Assembly: GCF_015679265.1 (NCBI RefSeq)
Contig: NZ_CP064942.1
Location: 2,460,001 to 2,524,000 of the forward strand
From: Pontivivens ytuae
GTDB lineage: Bacteria; Pseudomonadota; Alphaproteobacteria; Rhodobacterales; Rhodobacteraceae
Direction: 5' to 3'
Length of the DNA stretch: 64,000 bases
Shown here: positions 18,043 through 26,393 of the stretch, one piece after another
Numbering within the stretch: the first letter of the stretch is position 1
Layout of the letters: the number at the start of each line of letters is the position of its first letter
Notes under the pieces: model-generated
Database searches by the model: none
What the model saw: the letters and a program-made list of their open reading frames with translations, nothing else
Told to the model about the DNA's origin: nothing
Made by a program: the position numbers and the translations under genes

Positions 18043-18918
18043 ATGGCGGGCTCCTACGACGATCGGGACGGGCAGATCTGGCTGGACGGGACGATGGTCC
18101 CCTGGCGGGATGCGAACGTGCACATCCTGACCCACGCGATGCACTATGCCTCCTCGGTCTTCGAGGGGGAGCGGGCCTATGAGGGCGTGATCTTTGAGAG
18201 CCGCAAGCATTCCGAGCGCCTGCACGCCTCGGCCAACATGATCGATTTCGAGATCCCGTGGACGGTGGACGAGATCGAGGCGGCCAAGCAGCAGGTGCTG
18301 ACCGCCAACGGCTTCACCGACGCCTATGTGCGCGCCGTCGCCTGGCGCGGCTCGGGGGAGGACATGGGGGTCGCGGCCAAGCGCAACCCGGTCCGCCTCG
18401 CCATCGCGGCGTGGGAGTGGGGCGCCTACTACGGTGACAGCAAGTTCAAGGGCGCGAAGCTCGACATCTCCAAGTGGAAGCGTCCGAGCCCCGAGACGAT
18501 CCCGTCCCATGCGAAGGCCGCCGGGCTCTACATGATCTGTACCATGTCGAAGCACACGGCGGAGGCGAAGGGCTGTGCGGACGCCATGATGTTCGACTAT
18601 CGCGGCTATGTGGCCGAGGCGACGGGGGCCAACATCTTCTTCGTCAAGGATGGCGAGGTGCACACGCCGGACCCGGATTGCTTCCTCAACGGCATCACCC
18701 GGCAGACCGTGATCGGCATGCTGAAGGACCGGCAGGTCAAGGTGCACGAGCGGCACATCATGCCAGATGAGCTGGAGGGCTTCGAGCAGTGCTGGCTGAC
18801 CGGCACGGCGGCTGAGGTCACGCCCGTGGGCCAGATCGGCGACTACAACTTCGAGGTCGGCACGCTCACCCGCGACATTGCCGAGGGCTACGAAAAGCTG
18901 GTGCGCGGCAAGGCCTGA
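18043..18918 (+). CDS. ilvE: Branched-chain amino acid aminotransferase
   Basis: PLP-dependent class IV aminotransferase of 291 residues for the last step of valine, leucine and isoleucine synthesis and the first step of their breakdown. Visible motifs are the N-terminal HAMHYASSVFEGERAY, the PLP lysine K158 in PSHAKAAGLY, and the later GYVAEATGANIFFV and LTGTAAEVTPV blocks that bind the cofactor phosphate. ATG 18043 has AAGGAAACG upstream; an earlier start would add a poorly conserved 15 residues. It is divergent from petP. Confidence 0.93.
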   Translation: MAGSYDDRDGQIWLDGTMVPWRDANVHILTHAMHYASSVFEGERAYEGVIFESRKHSERLHASANMIDFEIPWTVDEIEAAKQQVLTANGFTDAYVRAVAWRGSGEDMGVAAKRNPVRLAIAAWEWGAYYGDSKFKGAKLDISKWKRPSPETIPSHAKAAGLYMICTMSKHTAEAKGCADAMMFDYRGYVAEATGANIFFVKDGEVHTPDPDCFLNGITRQTVIGMLKDRQVKVHERHIMPDELEGFEQCWLTGTAAEVTPVGQIGDYNFEVGTLTRDIAEGYEKLVRGKA

Positions 18919-18919
18919 G

Positions 18920-19369
18920 GTGAGCCTGCGCGTCCTCCGCTGGTCACGCGGCGAGCGGGCGCTACACGTCCTGCTGGTCGCGGGGCTCGCGGCGGCGCTG
19001 GTGAGCGGGCCGGTTGGCGGGCGACTTCATGCCGTGTTCGGCTGGGCCTTTGTCGTGGTGGTGCTGCGCGTCTGCGCGCGAGCGGCGTTGATCGCCTGGC
19101 TCGATCCGCGAAGGCTGCGGCGGAGCGGTCGGGCGGCGGGGCTGGGCCTCTGCATCGTGCTCGCCGCGACGGTGGTTCTGGGCTGGGGGCCCGCGGCGCT
19201 GCACCTGCCGGCGGCGGCGCTCCTGGTGCTCTGGACCGCGGTGCACGCGCTCGCCTACCGGCGCGAGCCGATGCGGCGAGCGGCGCTGCGCGGGGAGCCG
19301 GTGCCGCTCGACTGGGTGCGGATGCGGCATCCGGGCTCCCTCCCGCCGGGCATGCGCAGGGCGCGGTAA
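18920..19369 (+). CDS. Small membrane protein, possible cytochrome b561-like
   Basis: A 149-residue protein beginning at GTG 18920, one base after the ilvE stop. It has about four hydrophobic segments. The layout RWSRGERALHVLLVAGL, then GRLHAVFGWAFVVVVLRVCARAALIAW, then a helix ending LWTAVHALAYRR, gives histidines at the positions where cytochrome b561/hydrogenase b-type subunits bind haem, and arginine-tryptophan features around them. That assignment is tentative; the protein is shorter than typical members. Translation is probably coupled to ilvE. Confidence 0.55.
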   Translation: MSLRVLRWSRGERALHVLLVAGLAAALVSGPVGGRLHAVFGWAFVVVVLRVCARAALIAWLDPRRLRRSGRAAGLGLCIVLAATVVLGWGPAALHLPAAALLVLWTAVHALAYRREPMRRAALRGEPVPLDWVRMRHPGSLPPGMRRAR

Positions 19370-19376
19370 GCCGCCC

Positions 19377-19835
19377 TCAGGGCGCGAAGAAGCGGAAATC
19401 CCCCTCGATCGTCGCGCGGTCGCATTCGCGGTGGGTGAGCGGCTGGGTCTCCGCATGGAACGCGTCGAGATCGCGGAACACTTCAAGGATGCCGCGCATC
19501 ACCGCGCCGTCGCTGTACCGGCCCGTTGCGTGCAGGGTGTAGACGTAGCCCGAGTCGTGCACGAGCCCGATGCCGAACGTTGCCACGTCGCCCACGAAGC
19601 CCCCGTATTTCGTGGTGCCCCAGTTCTCGCTGCTCCTGAAGGCCAGTTCGGGTTCGGCGCCGGGTCGACCGAAGCTGTAGGTGAAGTACTCCGCGAAATA
19701 GTCGTCGTGCACCGCACAGATCTCCAACCGGCGGTCCTCCCCCGCGATGTTGCAGGCGAAGACGGTCTGCAACGGCGAGAGACACGCGGCCGAGGCCGGG
19801 CTGGCGAGGGCGAGGGCGAGCAGGGTGCGGATCAT
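19377..19835 (-). CDS. Exported protein of unknown function
   Basis: A 152-residue protein with a Sec signal peptide (residues 1 to about 17, ASPASAAC). The mature part has four cysteines and aromatic beta-rich sequence such as YFAEYFTYSFGRPGAEPELAF and DSGYVYTLHATGRY. I do not recognise the family. Related short periplasmic proteins with this type of central motif are common in Rhodobacteraceae. It converges with the small membrane gene downstream of ilvE, with only 7 bases between stops. Confidence 0.6.
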   Translation of the reverse strand: MIRTLLALALASPASAACLSPLQTVFACNIAGEDRRLEICAVHDDYFAEYFTYSFGRPGAEPELAFRSSENWGTTKYGGFVGDVATFGIGLVHDSGYVYTLHATGRYSDGAVMRGILEVFRDLDAFHAETQPLTHRECDRATIEGDFRFFAP

Positions 19836-19945
19836 CTGGCGGCTCCTTTTCGCACCGCCTTAACACGTTCCGGGCCGCGACGTGTGACAGCGCGCCCCGC
19901 CAGATCGCGGTTGATTGCGGCGGCCGGGCGCGGAACACTCGGGGC

Positions 19946-21271
19946 ATGGTTGCCACGCCCGCGCCGCTCTCCGCCCTTGCTCACATCCCGGGCCGCCGGG
20001 GGCTGCCCTATGTCGGCGTGGCGCTGGAGTTCATCCGCGATCCCTACGCGATGGGCCGCCGGCATACGGAGCGGTTCGGCCCGGTCTTCCGCCAGTACCT
20101 GCTGGGCCACTGGACCGTCAGCCTAACCGGGGCGGATGCGGTCGAATACGTGCTGGGCGATCCCGACGGCATGTTCTCTTCCTACGAGGGCTGGCGGCTG
20201 TTGCACGAGCTCTTTCCCGGCGGGCTGATGCTGCGCGACGGGGCCGATCACCGGGCGCATCGGCGGGTGATGCAGGCGGCGTTCCGGGCGAGTGCCATGC
20301 GCGACTATCTCGACGGAATGAACGGCGGCATTGCCACGCTGCTCGACGGCTGGGGTGGGGAGATGCGGTTCTACCCCGCCATCAAGGATCTGACGCTGAA
20401 GCTCGGCGCGGCGGTCTTCATGGGCCTGCCGCTGGAGGGGGAGGAGGCGCAGCGGCTCAACCGGGCCTTCCAGGCGGAGGTGGCGGCGTCGCTGGCGCTG
20501 ATCCGCGCGCCGGTGCCGGGGCTCGCTTACAAGCGCGGGCTGGATGCGCGGGCCTACCTCACGGGACGCTTCGCCGAGATGATCCCGGAGCGGCGGGCGC
20601 GGCCCGGTCCCGACTTCTTCAGCCAGCTCGTCGCCGCGACCGAGGATGGCTGGTCGGAGCAGGACATCGTCGATCATCTGAACTTCCTGATGATGGCCGC
20701 GCACGACACCACGACCTCGGCGCTCACCACGATGGTCTGGGCGCTCGCCAACCAGCCGGAGTGGCAGGAGGCGATCCGAGAGGAGATTGCGGGGATCGGT
20801 GGCACGACCCTCGACTACGACGACGCGGCGCGGATGGAATTGACGGAACGGGTCTTCAAGGAAGCGCTGCGCTTCATGCCGCCGCTCGCCTTCATTCCGC
20901 GACAGGCGGAGCGGGCCTTCACTTGGGCGGGGATGGAGATCCCGGCGGGCGCGCATGTCGGCGTCTCGCCCGGCGCCGTGATGATCAGCGAGGAGTACTG
21001 GAGCCACCCCGACCGGTTCGACCCCGACCGCTTCAGTCCGGAGCGGGCGGAGGACCGCAGCCACCGCTTCGCCTGGTGCCCGTTCGGCGGCGGGGCGCAC
21101 AAGTGCATCGGGATGCATTTCGCGCTGTTGCAGGTGCGGGCCTTCACATTCCAGTTCCTGCGCCGCTTCCGCGTCGAGGCGGTGGCGGGGACCGATGCGG
21201 ACTGGGCCCGCGTGCCGATCGCGAAACCCAAGAACGGCCTTCCGCTGCGGCTGGTGCCCCTTGGACATTGA
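19946..21271 (+). CDS. Cytochrome P450
   Basis: A 441-residue soluble P450 monooxygenase. Diagnostic regions are the I-helix oxygen-activation motif AAHDTTTSA, the K-helix ExxR in FKEALRFMPP, the HPDRFDPDRFSPER meander, and the haem loop FGGGAHKCIG with axial Cys387. It has no membrane anchor. The sequence style (ELFPGGLMLRDGADHRAHRRVMQAAFRA) recalls the CYP120/CYP26 branch that acts on retinoids or terpenoids; that is a guess. No redox partner is adjacent. The last bases overlap the next gene. Confidence 0.92.
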   Translation: MVATPAPLSALAHIPGRRGLPYVGVALEFIRDPYAMGRRHTERFGPVFRQYLLGHWTVSLTGADAVEYVLGDPDGMFSSYEGWRLLHELFPGGLMLRDGADHRAHRRVMQAAFRASAMRDYLDGMNGGIATLLDGWGGEMRFYPAIKDLTLKLGAAVFMGLPLEGEEAQRLNRAFQAEVAASLALIRAPVPGLAYKRGLDARAYLTGRFAEMIPERRARPGPDFFSQLVAATEDGWSEQDIVDHLNFLMMAAHDTTTSALTTMVWALANQPEWQEAIREEIAGIGGTTLDYDDAARMELTERVFKEALRFMPPLAFIPRQAERAFTWAGMEIPAGAHVGVSPGAVMISEEYWSHPDRFDPDRFSPERAEDRSHRFAWCPFGGGAHKCIGMHFALLQVRAFTFQFLRRFRVEAVAGTDADWARVPIAKPKNGLPLRLVPLGH

Positions 21272-21845
21272 GGCGCTGCGAACGGAGCTGCGCACGCTGA
21301 TCCCGGCGCAAGGGCGGCTCGTCATGGGACTGGTGGGGCCGCCGGCCTCGGGCAAGTCGACGCTGTCCAAGCGGCTTGCGGCGGGGCCGGACGCCGTGGT
21401 GCTGCCGATGGACGGCTTTCACCTCGACGACGACATCCTGCGTGCGCGGGGCGACCTGCCGCGCAAGGGGGCGGAGTGGACCTTCGACCGGGCGGGGCTC
21501 GCCGCGATGCTCGCCCGGGTGCGCGCAGGCGAGGAGGTCTTCGCCCCCCGCTTCGACCGGTCGATGGAGCTGAGCCGCGCGGGTGCGATCCGCATCGCGC
21601 CCGAACACCGCCTCGTCGTCGTGGAGGGCAACTGGCTGAGCCTATGGCCAGAGGTCCGCGAACAGCTCTCCCCCATCTGGCATCTGAACGTCGATGAGGG
21701 CGAACTGCGCCGGCGGCTGGAGCAGCGCTGGGCCGCCATGACGCCGGAAGCGCGGCGCGTGAAGATCGAGGAGAACGACCTGCCCAATGCCCGCGCTGTG
21801 GCCGCCCTTGCGGACAGGGCGGATCGGGTTGTGCGCTCCGCTTAA
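21261..21845 (+). CDS. P-loop kinase, uridine kinase/fructokinase-like
   Basis: A 194-residue nucleoside-triphosphate-binding protein. The Walker A GPPASGKST is at about 26-34, and the substrate loop PMDGFHLDDDIL follows as in uridine kinase, pantothenate kinase and the FrcK-type sugar kinases. A LVVVEGNWLSLWPEV strand and an RRRLEQRW lid arginine block complete the fold. The likely start is TTG 21261, overlapping the P450 stop by 11 bases; ATG 21324 would lose one helix and sit too close to Walker A. Substrate unknown. Confidence 0.75.
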   Translation: MDIEALRTELRTLIPAQGRLVMGLVGPPASGKSTLSKRLAAGPDAVVLPMDGFHLDDDILRARGDLPRKGAEWTFDRAGLAAMLARVRAGEEVFAPRFDRSMELSRAGAIRIAPEHRLVVVEGNWLSLWPEVREQLSPIWHLNVDEGELRRRLEQRWAAMTPEARRVKIEENDLPNARAVAALADRADRVVRSA

Positions 21846-21921
21846 CACCTCGCCACGGAAACGTCACGCTCGTCTTATTGTTCGGGGGCGCGCGAACCGC
21901 TATATTTAGCGATGTGAAGCG

Positions 21922-22371
21922 GTGCCCGTTGGCCCGCAAGTGCAGGAGGACATCGTTCTGACGGAACGTGTTTCCGCGGTTATGGACGCCGCACCGGGCC
22001 GTGCCACCGGGCTCAAGGCACACCAGATCAGCCCCTCCGAGTTGCTGGCGCTGATCCTTTCTTCCCTCGACGATGACAAGGCTGAGGACGTCGTTCCGAT
22101 TCCGCTCAAGGGCAAGTCGGAGATGGCGGATCACATGGTCGTGGCCTCTGGACGCTCGTCGCGCCAGGTCGCCTCGATGGCCGATCACCTGATCGAGAAG
22201 GTGAAGGCCGCGACCGGACAGGCGCCGCGGACCGAGGGGCAGGACACCGGCGACTGGGTGCTCCTGGACGCGGGCGACGTGATCGTGCACCTCTTCCGCC
22301 CGGAAGTGCGCGAGTTCTACCAGCTCGAGAAGATGTGGCTCGCCCCCGGCGAGATGCCCGTCACGCACTGA
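21922..22371 (+). CDS. rsfS: Ribosome silencing factor RsfS
   Basis: RsfS binds ribosomal protein uL14 and blocks subunit joining when nutrients are low. The core is unmistakable: SELLALILSSLDDDKAEDVVPIPLKGKSEMADHMVVASGRSSRQV, then DWVLLDAGDVIVHLFRPEVREFYQLEKMW. The start is uncertain. An AGGAGG lies at 21944-21949, but the in-frame codons 5-10 bases beyond it are ATC, GTT and CTG (21958), so either a CTG is used or the start is GTG 21922, GTG 21940 or ATG 21982. It lies 14 bases before rlmH, the usual pairing. Confidence 0.9.
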   Translation: MPVGPQVQEDIVLTERVSAVMDAAPGRATGLKAHQISPSELLALILSSLDDDKAEDVVPIPLKGKSEMADHMVVASGRSSRQVASMADHLIEKVKAATGQAPRTEGQDTGDWVLLDAGDVIVHLFRPEVREFYQLEKMWLAPGEMPVTH

Positions 22372-22384
22372 TGGTCAGCTCCGC

Positions 22385-22855
22385 ATGCGCGTGACGATTG
22401 CCGCCGTCGGGCGGCTGCGGTCCGGGCCGGAGCGGGACATGGTCGAGGACTACCTCACCCGGTACGCGCGCACCGGGCGCGCACTGGGTTTTTCCCCCGC
22501 TCAGCTCACCGAAGTGGAAGACCGCAAGGCCGGCGGCATGGCGGCCGAGGCGAAGCTGCTCGCTGCAGCGATCCCCGCGGGCGCCGTGCGGGTGATGCTG
22601 GATGAGCGCGGACGGCAGCTCACCTCCCCTGACTTTGCGACGCGCCTGATGGGCTGGGCCGAGGAGGGGCGGCGCGACGTCGCCCTCGTGATCGGCGGGG
22701 CGGACGGGATCGCGCCGGAGTTGCGGGAGACGGCTGACCTGAAGGTGAGCTTCGGCGCCATGGTCTGGCCGCATGCGCTGGTGCGCGTGATGCTCGCCGA
22801 ACAGCTCTATCGCGCCGCGACGATCCTCGCCGGAACGCCCTATCACCGGGTCTGA
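22385..22855 (+). CDS. rlmH: 23S rRNA (pseudouridine-1915 N3)-methyltransferase RlmH
   Basis: A 156-residue SPOUT methyltransferase that modifies helix 69 of 23S rRNA in the assembled ribosome. Family features: an N-terminal MRVTIAAVGRLRSGPERDMVEDYLTRY-type strand-helix, MLDERGRQLTS, the knot sequence LVIGGADGIAPELR, and the C-terminal WPHALVRVMLAEQLYRAATILAGTPYHR that is nearly invariant across bacteria. It follows rsfS directly. Confidence 0.95.
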   Translation: MRVTIAAVGRLRSGPERDMVEDYLTRYARTGRALGFSPAQLTEVEDRKAGGMAAEAKLLAAAIPAGAVRVMLDERGRQLTSPDFATRLMGWAEEGRRDVALVIGGADGIAPELRETADLKVSFGAMVWPHALVRVMLAEQLYRAATILAGTPYHRV

Positions 22856-23159
22856 ACCGGCCCCTTCCTTCGATCATCCACTGAACGCGAACGGCCCGTT
22901 CTGCATCCGGGGGTAGATCACGCGCGTTTGCGCTCTACCTGTAAGCCGATGTTTACACGTGGCGTGCGCGAGGGGCATTTCAAGTAATTAGTCAAATAAA
23001 ACTGATTGTGCTCGAAGTGGATACGCAGCGTATCTAAATATGTGTGGCTAAATGCCTGTTATCAGGCGTGTTGTTGCCTCGCGGTTACTCCGAATCTCTC
23101 GTGAACATTGCATTCTGTAATGGTGTCGTGATCCGGCACCCCACAGAAAAGGCAATCCC
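22856..23159 (+). promoter_or_regulatory. AT-rich leader upstream of the porin gene
   Basis: This 304-base gap holds no gene. It is clearly richer in A/T than its surroundings from about 22980 on and contains two small perfect hairpins: gatacg-cag-cgtatc at about 23021-23035, and gcctg-ttat-caggc a little downstream. A TGTAAT hexamer at about 23115-23120 could serve as a -10 box. An AAAAGG site precedes the porin ATG. A long structured leader of this kind would suit post-transcriptional control of a porin by a small RNA; this is inference. Confidence 0.4.
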
Positions 23160-24407
23160 ATGAAACGCACCCTCCTACTTGCTGCCAGCGTCGCCGCGCT
23201 CACCACCGGCGGTCCGGCTCTGGCTCAGGATACGGCCGCGATGCAGGCGGAGCTCGAAGTGCTTCGGGCCCGGCTCGCCGCGCTCGAGTCCGCCATGGCC
23301 GAGACGCAGCAACAGATGATCACCGCGACCCAGGTCGCGCCGGGCACCCGGGGCGACATCACCACCGGGGACACCGGGATCCGGCTCACCGTGTCGGGAC
23401 AGGTCAACCGCGGCGTGCTCTTCACCGATGACGGGGAGTCCACCGACACGTTCTTCGTCGACAACGACAACTCGTCCACCCGCGTCCGCTTCACCGGCGA
23501 GGGCGACCTGAACGAGAGCACCACGGTCGGGACCCTGATCGAGGTGGAGATCGAGTCGAACTCGTCCGCCGAGGTCAGCCAGCTGAACGAGAACACGGGG
23601 TCCGAGAGCTTCAGCGATCGGAAGCTGGAGCTCTTCGTCGACAACGATCAGCTCGGCCGTATCGCGCTGGGCCAGGGCGACACGGCGTCGAACGGCACGT
23701 CGGAGGTCGACCTGTCGAACACGGACGTGGTCGGCTATTCGGGCGTCTCCGACTTCGCAGGCGGGATCATCTTCCGCGGCGAGGATGGCGAACTGGTCGA
23801 CGGCGGCGGGGACGACAACCCGGATATCGGGGATACGTTCAGCAACCTCGACGGCTTCAGCCGACAGGACCGGATCCGCTACGACTCGCCGGAGATCGCA
23901 GGCTTCCAGGTCTCGACCTCCGCGATCTCGGATGACCGGTATGACGTCGCCCTGCGCTACGGCAACGACTTCGGACCGGTGCGGTTCGAGGGCGCGATCG
24001 CCTATGGCAACAATGGCGGCGCGGATGCCGACGATGTGGAGGAGTTCGTGAACGGTTCGTTCTCGGGCCTGCACACGCCGACGGGGCTCAGCCTCACCTT
24101 CGCCGCCGGTCAGGGCGAGTTCGAGGGCGATCGTGACGAGAACACCTTCTACTACGTGAAGGGCGGCTGGCAGACCAACGACCTGACGAGCCTCGGCACC
24201 ACGGCGTTCGCCGTCGACTATTTCGACGGGGAGAACACGGACAGCGAAGGCGACGAGTCCACCACCTACGGCGTCTTCGCCGTGCAGGAGGTCGACCGCG
24301 TCGGCACCGAGGTCTTCCTCGGCCTGCGTCAGTTCGAATACGAGGACGACGCGCAGGAGTTCGACGACATCACCGCCGTCATGGCCGGCGCGCGGGTCCG
24401 CTTCTGA
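23160..24407 (+). CDS. Outer-membrane porin
   Basis: A 415-residue precursor with a Sec signal peptide ending ALAQ at about residue 22. After it comes a short coiled-coil-like segment (AMQAELEVLRARLAALESAMAETQQQM), then a 16-stranded-type beta-barrel rich in Asp, Gly and aromatics (VSGQVNRGVLFTDDG, RVRFTGEGDLNESTTVG), ending in a phenylalanine-terminated strand (AGARVRF), the signal read by the BAM machinery. The highly acidic loops suggest selectivity for cations or a marine setting. A long AT-rich leader precedes it. Confidence 0.85.
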   Translation: MKRTLLLAASVAALTTGGPALAQDTAAMQAELEVLRARLAALESAMAETQQQMITATQVAPGTRGDITTGDTGIRLTVSGQVNRGVLFTDDGESTDTFFVDNDNSSTRVRFTGEGDLNESTTVGTLIEVEIESNSSAEVSQLNENTGSESFSDRKLELFVDNDQLGRIALGQGDTASNGTSEVDLSNTDVVGYSGVSDFAGGIIFRGEDGELVDGGGDDNPDIGDTFSNLDGFSRQDRIRYDSPEIAGFQVSTSAISDDRYDVALRYGNDFGPVRFEGAIAYGNNGGADADDVEEFVNGSFSGLHTPTGLSLTFAAGQGEFEGDRDENTFYYVKGGWQTNDLTSLGTTAFAVDYFDGENTDSEGDESTTYGVFAVQEVDRVGTEVFLGLRQFEYEDDAQEFDDITAVMAGARVRF

Positions 24408-24565
24408 TGGTGCGGGCCCTGGCCGCCACGCTGGTCCTGATGGGGCTGACCGCCTGCGTGCAGGAACGGCCCATCGAGCGGTCGGAGATCGGGACGCCGG
24501 GGGAACTGAACCCCGGTCCCGGCCTTCTGTCCGGCGAGGACGGGGAATTCGTGTTCCGGCCCTGA
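24407..24565 (+). CDS. Very small lipoprotein
   Basis: A 52-residue product whose ATG overlaps the last base of the porin stop (TGATG). It begins MVRALAATLVLMGLTACVQ, a lipoprotein signal with lipobox LTAC and lipidated Cys17. The remaining 35 residues are Pro/Gly/Glu-rich and include GELNPGPGLLSGEDGEFVF. The coupling to the porin suggests it associates with the porin or the envelope. No similar family comes to mind. The hairpin after it favours its being the end of the transcript. Confidence 0.65.
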   Translation: MVRALAATLVLMGLTACVQERPIERSEIGTPGELNPGPGLLSGEDGEFVFRP

Positions 24566-24571
24566 AACAAG

Positions 24572-24598
24572 GCGGCCGCCCTCACCGGGGGCGGCTGC
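24572..24598. terminator. Hairpin between convergent genes
   Basis: gcggccgccc (24572-24581) pairs with gggcggctgc (24589-24598) with one wobble, and lies between the porin-lipoprotein unit and the trm112 stop. T-runs are short on both sides. Confidence 0.5.
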
Positions 24599-24777
24599 TA
24601 TTCGTCCAGCTCGCGCGCCGCGTCCACCAGCATCACCGGGACGCCCTGGTTGATGGGAAAGGCGAGGCCGGCGTTGCGGGAGATCAGCTCGTTCGCCTCG
24701 CGGTCATAGACCAGCACGCCGCGCGTGACCGGGCAGACCAGCATTTCCAGAAGCTTGCGATCGACCGGCTCGCTCAT
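24598..24777 (-). CDS. Trm112 family protein
   Basis: A 59-residue member of the Trm112/UPF0434 family, small proteins that in other domains activate methyltransferases. It reads [20 protein letters not shown], then [21 protein letters not shown] and a conserved [15 protein letters not shown] tail. Only one cysteine of the usual zinc knuckle is present, as in many bacterial members. Its start overlaps the stop of the LON-domain gene (ATGA), so it is the last gene of a three-gene operon with ybbN. Confidence 0.85.
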   Translation of the reverse strand: MSEPVDRKLLEMLVCPVTRGVLVYDREANELISRNAGLAFPINQGVPVMLVDAARELDE

Positions 24778-25433
24778 TGCAGGGGCGTGTCGTCCTGCGG
24801 GCTGGCGCCGCTGCGCAGCGCGAACTCCATCAGCGTGACCAGCGTCTCCCGCCGGGTGGCAAGCGACGGGGCCTCCAGCAGCGCCTGCTTCTCCTCGGGA
24901 TCGAAGGGACAGAGCATCGAGAGGGAGTTGATGAGCAGTTCTTCGTCTGCCTCGCGCAGGCTGTCCCAGTCCGAGGAAAGCTGCGCGCTCTCGAAGAAGC
25001 GGCCGAGCAGTTTGAGGAAGGCGGGGCGGTCGAAGCCCTTGTCCTTTTCCTCGCCACCCAAGTCCCGCTCGAAGCTGGACCAGTCCATGCGGGCGCGGCG
25101 GTAGGGGGTGAAGCCCTCGACCTCCTCGACCAGGCGGAAGCGGCTGATGCCGGTGAGCGAGATGATGTAGCGCCCGTCATCGGTTTCGGAGAATTGGGTG
25201 ACGCGGCCCGCGCAGCCGATGGAGTGGAGCCGCTTGCTCGACCCCTCCGGCCCGTCGGCGGGCTGCACCATGCCGATGAAGCGCTCGGGCGTCTTCAGCG
25301 CATCCTCCAACATGGCAAGGTAGCGCGGCTCAAAAAGGTTGAGGGGCAAGCGGGCGCGCGGCAGCAGCAGAGCGCCGCCGAGCGGGAAGATCGGGATGAT
25401 CTCGGGCAGGTCGGCTGACGTGAACCGGCGCAT
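24774..25433 (-). CDS. LON peptidase substrate-binding domain protein
   Basis: A 219-residue protein consisting of the N-terminal substrate-recognition domain of Lon protease without the ATPase or peptidase. The motif [35 protein letters not shown] is diagnostic, and the second half is helical with a conserved [16 protein letters not shown] segment. Stand-alone versions are widespread next to ybbN and trm112 in alphaproteobacteria, and a role in protein quality control is assumed rather than shown. It overlaps ybbN by one base. Confidence 0.9.
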   Translation of the reverse strand: MRRFTSADLPEIIPIFPLGGALLLPRARLPLNLFEPRYLAMLEDALKTPERFIGMVQPADGPEGSSKRLHSIGCAGRVTQFSETDDGRYIISLTGISRFRLVEEVEGFTPYRRARMDWSSFERDLGGEEKDKGFDRPAFLKLLGRFFESAQLSSDWDSLREADEELLINSLSMLCPFDPEEKQALLEAPSLATRRETLVTLMEFALRSGASPQDDTPLQ

Positions 25434-26338
25434 CACGCGAAGATCATCGAGCTGAGCCGGCGGCGGCCGGACTGTGTGAGCGGGTCCTTCGGCCCCATCG
25501 CGTCGAAGAGCTTGAAGAGCTGCTCCTTCGCGGCCGCCTCGTTCCACTCGCGATCGCGGCGGAAGATCTCGAGCAGGCTGTCGATGGCTTCTGCATTCTG
25601 GCCCGCGCCGATCTGCGCGGTGGCAAGCTCGTAGCGTTTCTCCAGATCGTCGGGTGCCGCCTCCACGGCGGCGGCGAGGCCAGCGATCTCCCCGGCGGCA
25701 CCGGCGTTGGCACTGAGCTCGATCTGGGCGCGGACCGCGGCGATCTCGGGCTTGTCCTGCAGCGCCTCGGGCGCGTTGTCGAGGGTCGCCTGCGCCTTTT
25801 CCACGTCGCCTGCGGCCATGTACGCGCGGGCGAGACCCGCGATGGCGCGCACATGCTCGGGATCCTCGCCGAGGATCGCGGCGAAGACCTGGGCGGCGTC
25901 GGCCACCGCGCCTTCCTCCAGCATCTGCTCGGCCTGCTCCACCGCGTCGTCGAGCCCGCCGGACATGTCGCCGCCCGCGGCCTTCACCACGTTCTCGATG
26001 AACGCCTTGATCTGGCTCTGCGGCAGCGCGCCCTGGAAGCCGTCGAGCGGCTGACCCTTGTAGAAGGCATAGACCGTCGGGATCGACTGGATGCGAAGCT
26101 GGGCCGCGATCTGCTGGTTCTCGTCCACGTTGATCTTCACGAGCTTCACGGCACCGCGGGCCGCCGTCACCTCCGCCTCGATGGCCGGGGTGAGCTGCTT
26201 GCACGGCCCGCACCAGGGCGCCCAGAAATCGACGATCACCGGCACCTCCATGGAGGCGTCGACGACATCGGCCATGAAGGTCGCCTCGCTGGAGTCCTTG
26301 ATCAGATCGGCGGCGGGTGCGGTGCCAAGTTCGAGCAT
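25433..26338 (-). CDS. ybbN: Co-chaperone YbbN (thioredoxin-TPR protein)
   Basis: A 301-residue protein with a thioredoxin domain (about 20-125) whose active site WCGPC has C43 and C46, followed by tetratricopeptide-like helices (about 128-290). This is the CnoX/YbbN architecture that holds unfolding proteins and passes them to GroEL or DnaK. Alphaproteobacterial members keep the CxxC, unlike Escherichia coli YbbN (SxxC). It leads the operon with the LON-domain and Trm112 genes. Confidence 0.88.
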   Translation of the reverse strand: MLELGTAPAADLIKDSSEATFMADVVDASMEVPVIVDFWAPWCGPCKQLTPAIEAEVTAARGAVKLVKINVDENQQIAAQLRIQSIPTVYAFYKGQPLDGFQGALPQSQIKAFIENVVKAAGGDMSGGLDDAVEQAEQMLEEGAVADAAQVFAAILGEDPEHVRAIAGLARAYMAAGDVEKAQATLDNAPEALQDKPEIAAVRAQIELSANAGAAGEIAGLAAAVEAAPDDLEKRYELATAQIGAGQNAEAIDSLLEIFRRDREWNEAAAKEQLFKLFDAMGPKDPLTQSGRRRLSSMIFA

Positions 26339-26393
26339 CGTTTATCTTTCGTCATTCGGGGCGGTGAGTGCCCGTTAAGATACAGCGTTTCGC

